From positions 582,001 through 646,000 of the forward strand of contig NZ_LR732707.1 of NCBI RefSeq assembly GCF_902506555.1: DNA of 64,000 bases, written 5' to 3'. Numbering within the stretch: position 1 is the stretch's first letter; the number at the start of each line of letters is the position of its first letter. Both the position numbers and the translations under genes were made by a program. The notes under the pieces are model-generated. The model worked only from the letters and a program-made list of their open reading frames with translations, had not been told where the DNA came from and did not search any database. The DNA is from Sphingorhabdus sp. 109. GTDB taxonomy: Bacteria > Pseudomonadota > Alphaproteobacteria > Sphingomonadales > Sphingomonadaceae. Positions 46,635-55,964 of the stretch are shown here, piece after piece.

Positions 46635-47531
46635 ATGGACATGAAACAGAAACCTCTCACGATCGCTCAATTCTTTAAGCAGTTTCCCGATGATGAAACC
46701 TGCTTGCAGCATATCTTTGATGTTCGTTTTGGACAGGGCTACGAATGCCCAAAGTGCGAAAAGGCTTCCAACTGGTATCGGATCAAAGCCGAGCGCGCTT
46801 ATTCCTGCCAGTGGTGCGGTCATCACTTGCACCCTACTGTGGGCACTCCGTTTGAAAAGAGCCGGACGCCATTGCAGCTTTGGTTCTATGCAATCTATCT
46901 GTTCACCACCACGCGCCACGGCGTTGCAGCCAAAGAATTGGAACGCCAGCTAGGCGTCACATACAAGACGGCATGGCGCATGGCTGGCCTGATCCGTGAA
47001 CATATGGCCGATGTGGACGGTGAAAATCCCCTTGGCGGCTTTATGAAAATCGTTGAAGTGGACGAAACCTATATCGGCGGCGTCAATCATGGCGGCGGTC
47101 CGGGCAACAAAGACGGCAAGACAGCGATCATGGGCATGATGCAGCGTAACGGCGAAGTCATGACGGTTGTCATCCCCAATCGCCGCAAATCGACGCTACA
47201 GGGCAATATCGTTGCCAATGTGCTGCCACATACCGAGATCCACACCGACGATTTTATGAGCTATGCTGGCCTTGACGGAACCGGCCACAAATATTGGCAC
47301 AAGACGGTCAATCACAGTGCTGGCCAATGGGTAACTCCTACCGGCACGACCACCAACGGCATTGAGGGTTTCTGGTCACAGTTGAAGCGCGGTATCTTTG
47401 GCACTCACATTCACGTTTCGCCGCAGCATCTTTGGAAATATGCCAAGGAAGCGGAATATCGCTTCAATCGTCGCCACCGTCCCGAGACGATGTTTTCGGA
47501 ACTGGTTTCGACTTACCAACCATTGACCTAA
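46635..47531 (+). CDS. IS1595 family transposase
   Basis: A 298-residue DDE-type transposase. The N-terminal zinc ribbon has CPKCEKASNW and CQWCGHHLHPTVGTPFEKSR. The middle has RQLGVTYKTAWRMAGLI, a helix-turn-helix-like part. The catalytic domain has VEVDETYIGGVNHGG for the first Asp, HTDDFMSYAGLDGTGH for the second, and TTNGIEGFWSQLKRGIFGTH for the third position, with the C-terminal HLWKYAKEAEYRFNRRH typical of the family. A second Met two codons in is an alternative start. The gene appears intact, so the element may still be mobile. Confidence 0.93.
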   Translation: MDMKQKPLTIAQFFKQFPDDETCLQHIFDVRFGQGYECPKCEKASNWYRIKAERAYSCQWCGHHLHPTVGTPFEKSRTPLQLWFYAIYLFTTTRHGVAAKELERQLGVTYKTAWRMAGLIREHMADVDGENPLGGFMKIVEVDETYIGGVNHGGGPGNKDGKTAIMGMMQRNGEVMTVVIPNRRKSTLQGNIVANVLPHTEIHTDDFMSYAGLDGTGHKYWHKTVNHSAGQWVTPTGTTTNGIEGFWSQLKRGIFGTHIHVSPQHLWKYAKEAEYRFNRRHRPETMFSELVSTYQPLT

Positions 47532-47634
47532 GCGTGGCCTCAATGGCGGCTTTATCGCCGTCATTGTCGGTCGCATGTTCTTTGATGAACTCTTTGAGTT
47601 TGCCCTTTTCTCGGGCTTCTTTAAGTGTGGTCAT
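47464..47634 (-). CDS. Small IS passenger ORF (56 residues)
   Basis: A minus-strand ORF from ATG at 47632-47634, starting MTTLKEAREKGKLKEFIKEH, then acidic ATDNDGDKAAIEATLRSMVG, and ending KPVPKTSSRDGGDD. It overlaps the transposase 3' end by 68 nt in antisense, and its start overlaps the end of the next passenger. I recall similar short ORFs next to IS1595 transposases in other alphaproteobacteria, but without a function. Charged, soluble, no domain known. Confidence 0.6.
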   Translation of the reverse strand: MTTLKEAREKGKLKEFIKEHATDNDGDKAAIEATLRSMVGKSKPVPKTSSRDGGDD

Positions 47635-47959
47635 GGTCACCTTGATTGTCAGTTTTTTGCCCTCTCTCTAAAACATTCAGAAGCCCATCGAGGGATTTTA
47701 CAGACCAAGGACGATAAGGCCTTGGTGACCCTGTATAGACCAAAGCGCCAACATACGCCAATATCGCGAACAAGAACAAACCAAAGAACCAGAGCGGTGA
47801 CATAAGAGAAGATACCTCTATAAAAACCCCTTGTGCCCACATTTTGACTTCGGTCCATACCGCCGCAAGGCCAGCGATAGTGAGTAATGCGGTGCAAAAC
47901 CCTCCAAAGACCGTGGGGCCTGCCCATAGTAGAAATTTGTGTGTTCGTGGATGGCGCAT
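47621..47959 (-). CDS. IS passenger membrane protein (112 residues)
   Basis: A two-helix membrane protein: KFLLWAGPTVFGGFCTALLT with continuation IAGLAAVW, a short loop, then LMSPLWFFGLFLFAILAYVG. The C-terminal ~40 residues are charged (DGLLNVLERGQKTDNQ) and cytoplasmic by the positive-inside rule. The stop overlaps the start of the 56-residue ORF, so the two are probably coupled. I do not recognise the family. Confidence 0.65.
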   Translation of the reverse strand: MRHPRTHKFLLWAGPTVFGGFCTALLTIAGLAAVWTEVKMWAQGVFIEVSSLMSPLWFFGLFLFAILAYVGALVYTGSPRPYRPWSVKSLDGLLNVLERGQKTDNQGDHDHT

Positions 47960-47999
47960 TTCGCAAACATAGCCAAAAGAAATAAATTGGCGAGTTTAT

Positions 48000-48674
48000 T
48001 CACACATCATCGCCAAATAAGAAGCGCGGCCGTTCATTTATTTTCTCCGCAAATTTAATCAATGATTGCCTGTCTGTTTCGGTTGTATCTGGTATCTCAA
48101 TAGCTTTTGAGTTCATGCCAAATGAAACCGCAGGCACCATCAATAACCACTGCCTCTTTTTATTGTCTAAGTCATCAAAAAGAGCGAGTTCGCTATTTAT
48201 GACGCCGAATTTAAGTTTCTGTAATATTGGCAGCGCCTTGTGATGCATTGCGTCGGGACTCATTGGTGGTGAGACCTCAGCCCAAAGGCTAGCCGCCTGG
48301 AACAGCTGTAGGCAGTTCACATCATCCCATTGATGGACATCAAATGCGATCTCATCAACTTGAAATTTCATCTTCTCGTCGAGCGCAATAGAGGCATTTT
48401 GATAAAGCTGATAAGGTGCCACAAAAAGTAGATTAATTGCAAAAACAAGCCCGAATCCCAATAGGGCGGCGTATAATACTGTTTTAGTGATGCTCAATTC
48501 ATCGTCGAATGCTCTGTAACCATCAGGACTGTCTGACGCGAAATACAGCACGCCCAGAATCAAAACCGCTGACAATCCCTTCCCAGCCAAATCTGCCCAA
48601 CTATGGGCGATCATAGTTCGCCACGCGTTGGCCCAAGACATTTTGAGAACGAATAGGATGTATTCTCTAACCAT
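48000..48674 (-). CDS. IS passenger membrane protein (224 residues)
   Basis: The protein opens with MVREYILFVLKMSWANAWRT, followed by two helices (LAGKGLSAVLILGVLYFAS and VLYAALLGFGLVFAINLLFV), and then a ~120-residue soluble part (ALDEKMKFQVDEIAFDVHQW to ERPRFLFGDDV). It lies 41 nt upstream of the 112-residue gene on the same strand and near the right IS end. The helix layout suggests an inner-membrane protein with a cytoplasmic domain. No function can be assigned. Confidence 0.7.
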   Translation of the reverse strand: MVREYILFVLKMSWANAWRTMIAHSWADLAGKGLSAVLILGVLYFASDSPDGYRAFDDELSITKTVLYAALLGFGLVFAINLLFVAPYQLYQNASIALDEKMKFQVDEIAFDVHQWDDVNCLQLFQAASLWAEVSPPMSPDAMHHKALPILQKLKFGVINSELALFDDLDNKKRQWLLMVPAVSFGMNSKAIEIPDTTETDRQSLIKFAEKINERPRFLFGDDV

Positions 48675-48756
48675 CCCATCTCTTTATCACAATCAATCAT
48701 GATTGCACTCCGAGATTGGCGCCCGCGTCTTTACGTATGCAAGGGGGATAATCACT

Positions 48757-48764
48757 AAGCGGGA
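48757..48764. repeat. Target site duplication, right copy
   Basis: AAGCGGGA matches the left copy at 46585-46592. The next eight bases, AGTGATTA, also match the IS tip, giving a 16-bp direct repeat in total. Confidence 0.85.
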
Positions 48765-48980
48765 AGTGATTAGGCCGTTGGTGGAGCGACAGGCAACACA
48801 GACGGAATTGATCCGCTGCCTTGATGGCGGCTGTTTGCATTTTCCGTCGAAAAGCGGTCAGTCGGCTAACGACCCAATTGCAGTCATTCAACCTGACGAT
48901 GGCCAACGGCAGAATAGGGCGCAAAAGCGGACACTAGCTTAGACTTGTCCGACACGCCTTAACTAGTTATGTGACCCACC

Positions 48981-49388
48981 ATGTTTCGATCCATTCTTGT
49001 TTTGAGTTTTATTGGAAGTCTGGTCGCTTGCAGCAATGGCGTACAGAATGCCGAGAAGTGTCCATTACTTTCGGCGGGTTGGAGCCAACCAAAAGATGGA
49101 GTCCCAACATTCGCATTGGTGAACATCGTTGCTTGGTCCGATTCCTCGATCACTTGGAACGGCGTACCGGTTAAAGAAAGCCAACTGACTGGCTTCTTTG
49201 CAGAAACAAGAAACATGGTTCCTGAACCTTTGACAGTATATGATCCAGTTGGCGCACCGAATTGCGATAGAGCAACCGAACTGCGAGATATCATCGACAA
49301 AGCAGTTGATTGCAAACGAGGCTGGATGTGTGGCTTAGGCGCGGAGGTTGATTGGAATAATGCAACCCCAGCTAAGGATGCACTCTGA
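48981..49388 (+). CDS. Putative lipoprotein
   Basis: A 135-residue protein with a lipoprotein signal (MFRSILVLSFIGSLVACSNG; lipobox L-V-A-C, Cys at residue 17). The mature part contains SITWNGVPVKESQLTGFFAE and AVDCKRGWMCGLGAEVDWNN, with further Cys in NCDRATELRDII. The layout of a WNGxPV motif followed by a polar helix recalls ExbD/TolR-like periplasmic domains, but this is weak. No close partner gene is nearby. The gene lies between two poorly conserved stretches. Confidence 0.6.
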   Translation: MFRSILVLSFIGSLVACSNGVQNAEKCPLLSAGWSQPKDGVPTFALVNIVAWSDSSITWNGVPVKESQLTGFFAETRNMVPEPLTVYDPVGAPNCDRATELRDIIDKAVDCKRGWMCGLGAEVDWNNATPAKDAL

Positions 49389-49648
49389 AGGCAATGCAGT
49401 TGCTGTCGCTTAGTCCGCCAAAGTTTTGGTTAGCAATCCTTATGTCCGCTTTCGGGCTAGTTTTTGCCGTCAGCCTTCGTCGGACTCAATGTCCGCTTAC
49501 CACCCATTTTCAGACATTCGATCGCCTCGCCGCATTGCCTAAAAGCTGACCGGCTGCTCTGCGACGTTTTTCGACAAAAGCCGCCTGTCTTCTCACGACC
49601 CAATTGTCGCCGTCGAACTCAGAATTGAATGCTCATAGAAGCGGACAT

Positions 49649-50095
49649 TCAACCGAACTGGCGGCCGTGCAAATAACGCAACAAATCTCGGGCGTGTGTG
49701 CCCCAATGGAAAAAGAGAAGCCGAAATGACCAATGAGCATCGTCCAAACTAACGTTATTTGCCAGCCAGACGACTTCGTTCATATCGAGCGTAATGTCGC
49801 CAAGATCATCGATTGCGTCACCCCCACCCAATTCCGCATTTGGTCCATCAGTTGGGTCCGCACACGGATAAAGACCGTAATCTGGAAATCGGGCGGCAAC
49901 TCTTTGAAACAAAGCAGGACCGCTATCGCGGGGTGCCTCAAAATCACCCTCTGAGGGCCCACCATTGGGAGTTATATGGTAAGCCGTGATGAGGCGATCG
50001 AGAGCCGCCGTTAGCTCAGCGTCTGTTGGAACGGGACCATCCCACGCAATAGACAGAAATTGGCGAGCTGCGTGAATGGCGGGCGATGTATCCAT
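49649..50095 (-). CDS. DUF5063 domain protein
   Basis: From the ATG at 50095 (frame open to 50179) the protein has 148 residues. The DUF5063-like segment is ARFPDYGLYPCADPTDGPNA, then AIDDLGDITLDMNEVVWLAN and WSFRLLFFHWGTHARDLLRY. The family is small, soluble and of unknown function. The start lacks an obvious Shine-Dalgarno. It is isolated in the accessory stretch upstream of moeA. Confidence 0.65.
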   Translation of the reverse strand: MDTSPAIHAARQFLSIAWDGPVPTDAELTAALDRLITAYHITPNGGPSEGDFEAPRDSGPALFQRVAARFPDYGLYPCADPTDGPNAELGGGDAIDDLGDITLDMNEVVWLANNVSLDDAHWSFRLLFFHWGTHARDLLRYLHGRQFG

Positions 50096-50288
50096 GACTT
50101 CAGAATGGCATATGGGTTGGTGGCGTTCAAGGTCCGTTTTCACAAAATGCCGCCTTGAAGGAGCCAGTCCGCTTCCCACTCCAATATTAGCCTTTCAGCG
50201 TGCTCCAGCAGGATGCTGATAGCGGACTGCCACAGATCAGGAGGCTTCATTTGCCGCTAACGAAATATCCTCTCGCGGCTGTTGGTCA

Positions 50289-51473
50289 CTAAACCTCAAT
50301 ATAAGGCACCATCTCACCCACATCAGTCGCTTCCGCATGAGCAGGCCGGAAGAGCAAAGCATTGGACGCGGCCAGAACCGAAAGCTTGGCGCTGTCCTGG
50401 CTGCCAAAAGGCGTAATCCCGTCCTGATCAACCTTCGCCCGCAGGAACTGCGCGCGGGGGCCGTTGGCGGGGAGGGCTTCGGTGGTCGGGGCGCTTTGAT
50501 ATTCTGGCAGGTGATGCGCGGCTCCGGCCATGAAGCGGATTAGCGGTAGCAGGAACAGGGTCGCCGCGACGAACGCCGAGGCCGGGTTGCCGGGGAGCGC
50601 CAGGATCACCGTCTTGCCGAGCGTTCCGGCCATCACCGGCTTGCCCGGTTTCATCGCGATCTTGTAGAAGTCGATTTCCGCGCCGAGCCGCTCGAATGCG
50701 GGGCCGACCAGATCATGGTCGCCGACCGATGCGCCGCCGATGGTGACGATGATATCGAAGTCTTTTGCGCTTTCCAGCGCTTTGCAGAGGATTTTCATAT
50801 CGTCTGGAATGCGGCTCAGGCTGCGGGTTTCGGCGGTCAGGCCGGAGAGCATGGCGGACAGCATGACGTCATTGCTGGCGGGTATCTGGTGGGGCAGGGT
50901 GTCGCTGCCCGGCGCGACCAGTTCGTCGCCGGTAGAGACCACCGCCACGCGGGGCTGTGTGCCGACCGATAGCTCGCCATAGCCGGCGATTACCGCTTCG
51001 CCGAGCGCCGCCGCATTGAGCAGGCTGCCTGCGGGCAAACCGACGCTGCCCTCCTTGAAATCGCCACCCTGATGCCGGACATGGCGGCCTTTTTCGGGTG
51101 AGGGTTCTGCGGTCAGGCGGATGGTGGCACCATCGGCTTCGACATTTTCTTGCATGACCACGGTATCGGCGCCTTCGGGCAGCAAGGCACCGGTAAAAAT
51201 ACGGGCGGTTTCTCCCGGTTGCAGCGCGCGGCAGGGCGGGTTGCCGGCGGCGCATTCGCCGACCAATGTCCATGGGCCGTGGCGGTCTGCAAAGCGGATC
51301 GCATAGCCGTCCATCGCCGACATATCGGCGGCCGGTTGTTCGCGCCTGGCGATCAGGTCGTCGGCAATATAGCGGCCGAGCGCCTCATGAACGGAAAGCG
51401 TTTCGGCGGGCAGGCGGGACGCCAGTGCGATCAGTCGCTGCTGGGCTTCGTCGAGAGGCAGCAAGCTGCTCAT
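50289..51473 (-). CDS. moeA: Molybdopterin molybdotransferase
   Basis: A 394-residue MoeA protein that inserts molybdate into adenylylated molybdopterin. Visible: AAVSPL-type start with [75 protein letters not shown], and [20 protein letters not shown]. Its start overlaps the moaC stop by 4 nt. The pairing with moaC and with trp genes is a recurring sphingomonad/alphaproteobacterial arrangement. The 3' side ends near the accessory region. Confidence 0.94.
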   Translation of the reverse strand: MSSLLPLDEAQQRLIALASRLPAETLSVHEALGRYIADDLIARREQPAADMSAMDGYAIRFADRHGPWTLVGECAAGNPPCRALQPGETARIFTGALLPEGADTVVMQENVEADGATIRLTAEPSPEKGRHVRHQGGDFKEGSVGLPAGSLLNAAALGEAVIAGYGELSVGTQPRVAVVSTGDELVAPGSDTLPHQIPASNDVMLSAMLSGLTAETRSLSRIPDDMKILCKALESAKDFDIIVTIGGASVGDHDLVGPAFERLGAEIDFYKIAMKPGKPVMAGTLGKTVILALPGNPASAFVAATLFLLPLIRFMAGAAHHLPEYQSAPTTEALPANGPRAQFLRAKVDQDGITPFGSQDSAKLSVLAASNALLFRPAHAEATDVGEMVPYIEV

Positions 51474-51940
51474 TCCGCTGTCCAGTCTCCCGATTTGCCG
51501 CCGCTTTTCGAGAGCAGGCGGATATCGCTGATCTCCATGTCCTTCTGTATCGCCTTGGACATGTCATAGATTGTGAGGAGTGCGACAGAACAGGCTGTCA
51601 AAGCTTCCATTTCCACCCCGGTCTTTCCGGTCAGTCGGGCCATGGACGAGACCTTGATGCCGTCCTCCAGAAAGGTGAAATCAACCGCCACCTTGGTCAG
51701 CGCCAGCGGGTGGCACAGCGGGATAAGATCGCTGGTCTTTTTCGCCGCCATGATCCCGGCAATGCGGGCCGTCGCCAGCACATCGCCTTTCTTCATGGCG
51801 TTCGCTTTTATAGCTTCCAATACTTCCATCTTCATCGTGATCCGGCCCTCGGCATGGGCCTCGCGGACCGTGTCGGCCTTGCCGCCCACATCGACCATAT
51901 GGGCCGCGCCGTCGCCGTCGATATGGGTCAATTTGCTCAT
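51470..51940 (-). CDS. moaC: Cyclic pyranopterin monophosphate synthase
   Basis: A 156-residue MoaC enzyme that acts after MoaA to form cyclic pyranopterin monophosphate. Signatures are [53 protein letters not shown] with the catalytic His, and [20 protein letters not shown]. Both ends overlap neighbours by 4 nt (trpC upstream, moeA downstream). Confidence 0.95.
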   Translation of the reverse strand: MSKLTHIDGDGAAHMVDVGGKADTVREAHAEGRITMKMEVLEAIKANAMKKGDVLATARIAGIMAAKKTSDLIPLCHPLALTKVAVDFTFLEDGIKVSSMARLTGKTGVEMEALTACSVALLTIYDMSKAIQKDMEISDIRLLSKSGGKSGDWTAE

Positions 51941-52728
51941 TGGGTTCCTGTCAGAAGCTCGCGGGTCGCGGCCTCGACATTATCCTGTCGCATCAGCGAT
52001 TCACCTACCAAAAAGGCGCGGGCGCCGGATTTTGACAATCGCTGGCAATCTTCGTGGGTGAAGATACCGCTTTCCGACACCATGATCCGGTCGTCGGGCA
52101 ACAGTTTCGCCAGCCGTTCGGTCTGGTCGAGGCTGGTTTCGAAGGTCTTCAAATTGCGGTTGTTGATGCCGAGCAGGGGCGATTGCAGCTTCAGCGCCCG
52201 TTCCAGCTCCGCTTCGTCATGCACCTCGATCAGCGCGTCCATGCCGAGCGCCAGCGCTTCCGCCTCGATTTCCGCCGCCAGAGCGTCGTCTAGCACCGCC
52301 ATGATGATCAGGATCGCGTCGGCCCCCAGCGCCCGCGATTCGGCGATCTGCCAGGGATCGACCATGAAATCTTTGCGCAGGCAGGGCAAGTCGACCGCAG
52401 CGCGCGCCGCGACCAGATATTCGTCCGCGCCCTGAAAATAGGGCTGGTCCGTCAATACCGACAGGCAGGCCGCACCGCCGGCCTGATAGGCGCGGGCATG
52501 AGCCGGGGGATCGAAATCCTCGCGGATCAGGCCCTTGGAGGGGCTGGCTTTCTTGATTTCCGCGATTAGGGCGAAACCGGTGGCCGATTTTGCGCGGATC
52601 GCTGTGGCAAAGCCTCGCGGCGCGCTTTGAAGAGCGATGTCCTCGCTCAGCTTCGACGCCGGGACATCCGCTTTGCGTTGCCGGACATATTCCCGCGTCG
52701 TTGCGCAGATTTCTTCAAGCTTGTTCAT
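51937..52728 (-). CDS. trpC: Indole-3-glycerol phosphate synthase
   Basis: A 263-residue TIM-barrel enzyme of tryptophan synthesis that closes the indole ring. Landmarks: [20 protein letters not shown] with catalytic Lys, [60 protein letters not shown], and [20 protein letters not shown]. It is monofunctional, without fused TrpF. 4-nt overlaps join it to trpD and moaC. Confidence 0.96.
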   Translation of the reverse strand: MNKLEEICATTREYVRQRKADVPASKLSEDIALQSAPRGFATAIRAKSATGFALIAEIKKASPSKGLIREDFDPPAHARAYQAGGAACLSVLTDQPYFQGADEYLVAARAAVDLPCLRKDFMVDPWQIAESRALGADAILIIMAVLDDALAAEIEAEALALGMDALIEVHDEAELERALKLQSPLLGINNRNLKTFETSLDQTERLAKLLPDDRIMVSESGIFTHEDCQRLSKSGARAFLVGESLMRQDNVEAATRELLTGTQ

Positions 52729-53711
52729 TGATTGGCGATCCAGCAGTTGAGCATGGCGTTGGCAAGACCCTTGTCGAGCACCTCGGCGGCTTCCTCGACG
52801 CCTTCCTCCCAGCTATCGACTTCGCCCGCGACCATCAGCGCGGCGGCGCTGTTGAGCAGCACGGCATCGCGATAGGCCGATTTCTCGCCCTGCAATAGCG
52901 CCTTGAGCGCAGCGGCGTTATATTGCGCATCACCGCCCTTTATCGCTTCCGCCGGATGGCGGGTCAGGCCTGCATCTTCCGGGGCGATCCGGCTGATCGT
53001 GACGCTGCCGTCGCTGATCATGGCAACGCGGCTGGGGCCGGAGATGCTGAGCTCGTCGAGCCCTTCTTCGCCGGAGACGATCATCGCCTTGTCATAGCCC
53101 AGTTGCAGCGCCGCTTCGGCATAAGTCTCGACCAGATCGGGAGAGGCTACGCCGATCAGCTGGCGCTTGACCTTCGCGGGATTGCACAAGGGGCCGAGCA
53201 GATTGAAGATCGTCCGGCGACCGATGGCCTTGCGGATCGGTCCCAGCGGCCCGAGCGCCGGATGGTGATTGGGTGCAAAGAAAAAGGCGATGCCGATATC
53301 GTGCAGGCTCTGCTCGGCCTTGCTCGCCGCTTTGGCCAGATCCAGCCCGAGCGCCTCCAGCGTATCCGCAGCCCCCGATTTGCTCGAGGCAGCGCGGTTG
53401 CCGTGTTTGGCCATCGGGATTTCGCAGGCGGCGACCACCAGAGCGGTGGCGGTGGAAACATTCAGGCTGTGGCTGCCATCGCCGCCGGTGCCGCAGACAT
53501 CAATCGCATTGGCCGGCGCGTCGACGCCGATCATCCGCGCGCGCATTTCGGTGGCGGCTGCTGCGATTTCCGTCGCTGTCTCACCCCGGTCGGCCAGCGC
53601 GACCAGAAATTTCGTGATCTCCTCTGCCGAGCAGGAGCCGTCCAGGATTGCGGAAAAGGCTGCGCGGGCCGATGCTTCCGACAGGGCGCTCGCCGTATCA
53701 GGCAAGGTCAT
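52725..53711 (-). CDS. trpD: Anthranilate phosphoribosyltransferase
   Basis: A 328-residue type III phosphoribosyltransferase. Landmarks: [20 protein letters not shown] for the PRPP loop, [20 protein letters not shown], and [20 protein letters not shown] with [20 protein letters not shown]. The start overlaps trpG and its stop overlaps trpC by 4 nt. Confidence 0.96.
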   Translation of the reverse strand: MTLPDTASALSEASARAAFSAILDGSCSAEEITKFLVALADRGETATEIAAAATEMRARMIGVDAPANAIDVCGTGGDGSHSLNVSTATALVVAACEIPMAKHGNRAASSKSGAADTLEALGLDLAKAASKAEQSLHDIGIAFFFAPNHHPALGPLGPIRKAIGRRTIFNLLGPLCNPAKVKRQLIGVASPDLVETYAEAALQLGYDKAMIVSGEEGLDELSISGPSRVAMISDGSVTISRIAPEDAGLTRHPAEAIKGGDAQYNAAALKALLQGEKSAYRDAVLLNSAAALMVAGEVDSWEEGVEEAAEVLDKGLANAMLNCWIANQ

Positions 53712-54292
53712 GCTGCTTCCTTCGCTTCAATCCCCGCAATCGCCATGAAATTGGCCAGCAAGGCATGGCCATGTTCCGTGGCGATGCTCTCGGGGTGAAA
53801 TTGCACGCCGTGGATCGGCAGGCTTTCGTGACGGAAGCCCATGACCGAACCGTCGTCGGCGGTCGCATTGACCGGCAGGCAGGCGGGAATATCCTCGACG
53901 ATCAGCGAGTGATAGCGGGTCGCGGTATAGGGTGAGGGCAGGCCGGCAAAGACGCCGCTGCTGTCGTGGGTGACCGGCGATGTCTTGCCGTGCATCAGAC
54001 CGCCGCGCACCACCTTGCCGCCGAAATGCTGGCCGATGCTCTGATGGCCTAGACACACGCCAAGCAATGGCTTCTCCGCATCGGCACAGGCCGCCACCAG
54101 ATCGAGCGATATGCCCGCTTCATTGGGGGTGCAGGGACCCGGAGAAATCAGGAAGGCCTGCGCGCCGGTGGCCAGAGCTTCGCTGGCGGTCAGCGCATCA
54201 TTGCGCTCCACGCGAACCTCGGCGCCCAGTTCCATCAGATAATGGACCAGGTTGAAGGTGAAGCTGTCATAATTGTCGATAACGAGGATCAT
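53708..54292 (-). CDS. trpG: Anthranilate synthase component II (glutamine amidotransferase)
   Basis: A 194-residue GATase class I subunit that supplies ammonia to TrpE. Landmarks: [32 protein letters not shown], the nucleophile Cys in [20 protein letters not shown], and the His-Glu in [15 protein letters not shown]. It could also serve para-aminobenzoate synthesis (PabA). It is separated from trpE by about 2.6 kb of other genes, so the trp set is split. Confidence 0.95.
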   Translation of the reverse strand: MILVIDNYDSFTFNLVHYLMELGAEVRVERNDALTASEALATGAQAFLISPGPCTPNEAGISLDLVAACADAEKPLLGVCLGHQSIGQHFGGKVVRGGLMHGKTSPVTHDSSGVFAGLPSPYTATRYHSLIVEDIPACLPVNATADDGSVMGFRHESLPIHGVQFHPESIATEHGHALLANFMAIAGIEAKEAA

Positions 54293-54434
54293 GCGATGCT
54301 GCCTAATCGGAAATTATCGGCAGGCCAAGTGTTTCCGCGAATGGTTTGACGTGGGCGCGAGCGGTGATAGGGAATTTGCCAACAACAGACCGTGGGTACT
54401 GAGCCGGACCAAGAGCGTGGCGCATCGACCGATG

Positions 54435-54460
54435 CCCTTCGACAGGCTCAGGATCAACGG
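54435..54460. repeat. Copy of a dispersed CCCTTCGACAGGCTCAGG-type repeat
   Basis: This motif recurs widely in sphingomonad intergenic DNA by general knowledge. Only one copy is in this window, so the call is weak. Confidence 0.35.
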
Positions 54461-54491
54461 TAAAAACCAGATATCCGATTGGAGAATCAGC

Positions 54492-54794
54492 ATGGCCGAG
54501 CCCGTCACCGTCAATATCCCGCACAAACTGGGGCTCGAAGAAGCCAAAAGCCGTATCGGCAGCGGCATCCACACGCTGGGCGACATCATCCCCGGCGCCA
54601 ATCTGACCGACCATCACTGGGAAGGCGATCATCTCCACTTCACCCTGGAAGCCATCGGTCAGCGCATCAAAAGCGACATGCATGTCCGCGATGACGAGGT
54701 CTATGCCGTGCTCGACCTGCCACCGATGCTGGCGATGTTCGCCAACAAGATCAAGGCGAAGCTGATAAAGGAAGCGCCGAAGATGCTGGAGTGA
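54492..54794 (+). CDS. Polyhydroxyalkanoic acid system family protein
   Basis: A 100-residue protein with ATG at 54492 and GGAG upstream. The segment VNIPHKLGLEEAKSRIGSGI and HFTLEAIGQRIKSDMHVRDD match the small PHA-granule-associated family (TIGR02610-like). The last helix MLAMFANKIKAKLIKEAP is amphipathic. The frame is open further upstream, without support. Convergent with the SDR gene. Function in the family is not well defined. Confidence 0.75.
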   Translation: MAEPVTVNIPHKLGLEEAKSRIGSGIHTLGDIIPGANLTDHHWEGDHLHFTLEAIGQRIKSDMHVRDDEVYAVLDLPPMLAMFANKIKAKLIKEAPKMLE

Positions 54795-54844
54795 CAGGAG
54801 AAGTCAAGAACCGGAACGACGGTGCCATTTTACACCGGACGATG

Positions 54845-55792
54845 TCAGATATTCCAATGATAGCCGGTTTCCCGCTCTGACCGATCCCACAGCTTTTTCA
54901 TGACCGACTTGTCGTGGGCGAAGGATTCGAGCGTGCCCTCGCCGACCGGACCGACCCATTCCATGCGCCCGGTCGGTCCATAAAGCGCGCGCTGCTTCAG
55001 CCGCTCCTCGGTCGCGCACATTATTTCGGGATAGGCACCTTTTTCGGCCGATTGCACCAGAGGAGATTTTGCCATCAGCCCGAATATGAGGCGGGTGAGC
55101 AACCCGCCGCTTGTCTCGATCAGGGAAGTGGCCGACGATCCGGGATGGCAGACATGAACCGTAACATTACGGTCCGCCGCAGCGATCCGGTCCTGCAATT
55201 CGTAAGCAAACATCATCTGTGCCAGCTTGCTTTGGCTGTAGGCCGGATTGGCCTTGTAATTCCGTCCCCAGTTCATGTCTTCGAACTGGATCGTTCGCAG
55301 TCCCATCTTATAGCCGAGACTGGCGACGACCACGATCCGGCCTGCCGATTTTTCGATGGTTTCGAAAAGCTCGCCGCAAAGCAGGAAATGGCCATAATGA
55401 TTGGTGCCGAGCTGGCTTTCGAATCCGTCCTTGGTCAGTTGCCGCGTCGGTACCTGCGCGATAGCCGCATTACAGATGAGTGCATCGATTTTCGAGATGC
55501 TGTCACGGACCTGCCCGGCCGCCGCGCGCACGCTGGCGAGATCAGAAAGGTCCATCCGGATGAAGCTGACCGGCGCATCGGCACCGAACTCCTGTTTCAG
55601 CGTCGCGATAGCGGCGGCAGATTTTTCTTCATTGCGGTTCAGCATGACCACCTGCGCGCCTTTTGCGAGAAAAATGCGGGAGGCCTGAAAACCCGTGCCC
55701 GAATTGGCACCGGTGATCAGATAGGTTCTGCCTTCGAGCGAGCCGAGCCTGGCGGGGGTCCAGCCATCGGGACCGAATTGTGTATCTGTCAT
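54845..55792 (-). CDS. SDR family NAD(P)-dependent oxidoreductase
   Basis: A 315-residue short-chain dehydrogenase with the nucleotide loop LITGANSGTGFQASRIFLAK, a conserved ICNAA, and the catalytic tetrad in VVVASLGYKMG (Ser) and PAYSQSKLAQMM (Tyr-Lys). It resembles the retinol/protochlorophyllide-like long SDRs. The substrate is unknown. The AraC-type gene is divergent from it, 172 nt away, which suggests AraC controls this gene. Confidence 0.88.
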   Translation of the reverse strand: MTDTQFGPDGWTPARLGSLEGRTYLITGANSGTGFQASRIFLAKGAQVVMLNRNEEKSAAAIATLKQEFGADAPVSFIRMDLSDLASVRAAAGQVRDSISKIDALICNAAIAQVPTRQLTKDGFESQLGTNHYGHFLLCGELFETIEKSAGRIVVVASLGYKMGLRTIQFEDMNWGRNYKANPAYSQSKLAQMMFAYELQDRIAAADRNVTVHVCHPGSSATSLIETSGGLLTRLIFGLMAKSPLVQSAEKGAYPEIMCATEERLKQRALYGPTGRMEWVGPVGEGTLESFAHDKSVMKKLWDRSERETGYHWNI

Positions 55793-55964
55793 TCTTCATT
55801 CTCCTTCAGCGTGCGCTCCGCGGATCGCATTGCTCGTTGTAACAATGGTTGAATGAGCATATAAATCTCGCAATGATGATAAAACAGGCGAGATCGTCGC
55901 AAATGCTTGCCTATTTGTATCAACTGGATTGCAGCGGCCCGATGCAGACATTAGAGCTGACAGC

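Larger units (their letters stand above)
46593..48756 (+). mobile_element. IS1595-family insertion sequence with passenger genes (2164 bp)
   Basis: The left end AGTGATTATCCCCTTGCC-ATACGTA (46593-46617) and the right end (48732-48756) are imperfect inverted repeats of 25 nt: the first 13 bases from each tip match exactly, then one C and one C are shifted. Flanking AAGCGGGA duplications complete the signature. Inside are a plus-strand IS1595-type transposase and three minus-strand ORFs of 56, 112 and 224 residues between it and the right end. IS1595 elements with passenger genes are known; these passengers are not ones I can name. Lower G+C in the right half sets it off from the neighbours. Confidence 0.88.
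48765..50288. other. Gene-poor accessory stretch between the IS and moeA
   Basis: It contains only two supported genes (48981-49388 and 49649-50095). The stretches 48765-48980, 49389-49648 and 50096-50288 show no ORF I can support. Two similar blocks, each ending in ACGACCCAATTG, lie at about 48840-48890 and 49563-49610, and fragments of AAGCGGACA/TGTCCGCTT recur. This looks like degraded intergenic or former gene sequence. Confidence 0.5.

Noticed and set aside
47432-47805. Plus-strand frames of 76-79 codons within the IS
   Set aside because: The minus-strand passengers in the same place have helices, overlapping starts and better coding character.
48703-48942. A 79-codon plus-strand frame next to the IS right end
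   Set aside because: It crosses the right inverted repeat and target duplication, so it is a chance fusion of IS end and flank.
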